Source: Leptolyngbya sp. SIO4C1
GTDB lineage: Bacteria; Cyanobacteriota; Cyanobacteriia; Phormidesmidales; Phormidesmidaceae
Assembly: GCA_010671975.1 (NCBI GenBank)
Contig: JAAHIA010000091.1
Span: 1-13,548 of the forward strand
Reading direction: 5' to 3'
DNA: 13,548 nucleotides
The position numbers and the translations under genes were made by a program. A model generated the notes under the pieces. That model saw only the letters and a list, made by a program, of their open reading frames with translations, made no database searches and was not told where the DNA came from. This document shows positions 13,039-13,548 of this stretch, one piece after another. Numbering within the stretch: position 1 is the stretch's first letter; the number at the start of each line of letters is the position of its first letter.

Positions 13039-13548
13039 CTAGGCTGCTTTCGCAGCGGTCGGTGTCGCATCGTCTACCTGCGCATCGAGATAGGGCTGCA
13101 GCATCGCCTGCAGGCGATAGCGCGCCCGGGCAATGCGCGATTTGACCGTTCCTAGAGAAACGCCGGTGATCTCGGCGATCTCTTCGTAGGGCAGCCCCTT
13201 AATTTCTCGCAGGATAATCGTCTCGCGAAAGATTTCTGGCAGGTCTGCGATCGCGCTGATCAGCCGACTGTAAAATTCTTCAGTCAGTACAGTATCGACT
13301 GGCGTAGGCTCGTCTGAGGGCAGTTCCCAGTCGATGTAGCTATCGCTGATGCGTCTCGGAGCATCCAGCGAAATGGTTCCAGCTAGCCGCTTACGCTTGC
13401 GCAGCTCATCATAAAACAGGTTAGTCGCAATCCGGCTCAGCCAGCCTTTGAAGCGCGCTGGCTCCTGCAGCCGGTGCAGGTAGCGGTGGACTCGAACCCA
13501 AACTTCCTGGCTTAAATCCGCGTGATTGCTCCAATCAGAGGCCAGATA
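13039..13548 (-). CDS. sigG: ECF-type RNA polymerase sigma factor, SigG-like (5' end cut by window)
   Basis: The last 169 residues of a group 4 (ECF) sigma factor; the N-terminus lies beyond the window's right edge. Region 2 is represented by DLSQEVWVRVHRYLHRL (12-28) and RFKGWLSRIATNLFYDELRKRKR (34-56), with the core-binding and -10-contacting parts. An acidic linker (SDSYIDWELPSDEPTP, about 69-84) precedes region 4, where DLPEIFRETIILREIKGLPYEEIAEITGVSLGTVKSRIARARYRL (about 104-148) forms the -35 binding helix-turn-helix. The sequence resembles cyanobacterial SigG proteins as I remember them. The short tail (Asp/Ala/Thr-rich) ends at a TAG. Directly downstream on this strand is a permease, not an anti-sigma gene. 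A weak GAGG/CCTC dyad in the 71-bp gap (about 13001-13016) has no T tract. Confidence 0.88.
   Translation of the reverse strand, partial: YLASDWSNHADLSQEVWVRVHRYLHRLQEPARFKGWLSRIATNLFYDELRKRKRLAGTISLDAPRRISDSYIDWELPSDEPTPVDTVLTEEFYSRLISAIADLPEIFRETIILREIKGLPYEEIAEITGVSLGTVKSRIARARYRLQAMLQPYLDAQVDDATPTAAKAA

Larger units (their letters stand above)
733..13254. repeat. Dispersed HIP1 octamers (GCGATCGC), 16 copies
   Basis: Copies start at 733, 1626, 2455, 4483, 4565, 4706, 6744, 7498, 8552, 9418, 9822, 10829, 11412, 11428, 12882 and 13247. Roughly 0.2 would be expected in random DNA of this length. HIP1 is a highly iterated palindrome of cyanobacterial genomes. Almost all copies are in coding sequence; clusters sit in the rlmB 5' half (4483, 4565, 4706) and in the signal region of the substrate-binding protein (11412, 11428). 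Confidence 0.95.

Overview
The window is chromosomal DNA from a cyanobacterium. The octamer GCGATCGC (HIP1) occurs at least 16 times in 13.5 kb, where a random sequence would hold about 0.2. Several gene families are also typical of cyanobacteria: a Ser/Thr kinase fused to CHASE2, a DUF1816 protein, a STAS protein containing SLRGTREVR and FRLTGLLDAFSEP, and a SigG-like ECF sigma factor. The moderately GC-rich, Ala/Gln/Leu-rich coding style would fit a Leptolyngbya-like lineage, but genus cannot be settled from this sequence. No phage, transposon, CRISPR array, rRNA or tRNA gene is visible. Most of the window is ordinary core-genome content.

Layout. Positions 1-3270 (+): the 3' part of a kinase-CHASE2 receptor gene, then msrB and an alpha/beta hydrolase spaced as a pair. 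A strong hairpin at 3285-3307 separates these from a leftward block, 3384-7000 (-). In transcription order that block is carA, a STAS-domain regulator, mrnC (Mini-RNase III), rlmB (23S rRNA 2'-O-methyltransferase) and a DUF1816 protein. carA diverges from a lipoprotein-like retropepsin-type protease (7137-8036, +). That gene converges on a Pro/Ala/Ser-rich lipoprotein of unknown function (8054-9037, -). A 264-bp divergent spacer with dyad symmetry leads to a BtuF-like protein without a signal peptide (9302-10258, +). Then follow a small ferredoxin-like-fold protein (10285-10629, -), a divergent Hsp20-like protein (10746-11249, -), an amino-acid-type ABC substrate-binding protein (11358-12188, +), an ABC-2 type permease (12185-12967, -) and the 3' part of an ECF sigma gene (13039-13548, -) cut by the window edge.

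How the genes relate. mrnC and rlmB form a conserved ribosomal-RNA maturation pair. msrB (repair of oxidised methionine) and the Hsp20-like protein point to protein-damage control. The kinase, STAS protein and ECF sigma are three separate signalling genes with no positional evidence of a shared pathway. The two transport-related proteins near the right end lack partner subunits in the window.

Most worth a second look: the STAS gene, whose reading frame has no AUG, GUG or UUG before the conserved N-terminal segment but has AUC six bases after a perfect AGGAGG; the internally duplicated lipoprotein; the BtuF-like protein with a CxxC motif, no signal peptide and an SDLR triplication; the Hsp20-like protein with a basic amphipathic tail in place of the usual IxI tail; and the ECF sigma gene with no anti-sigma gene immediately downstream. 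I did not find a clear multi-gene novel system.
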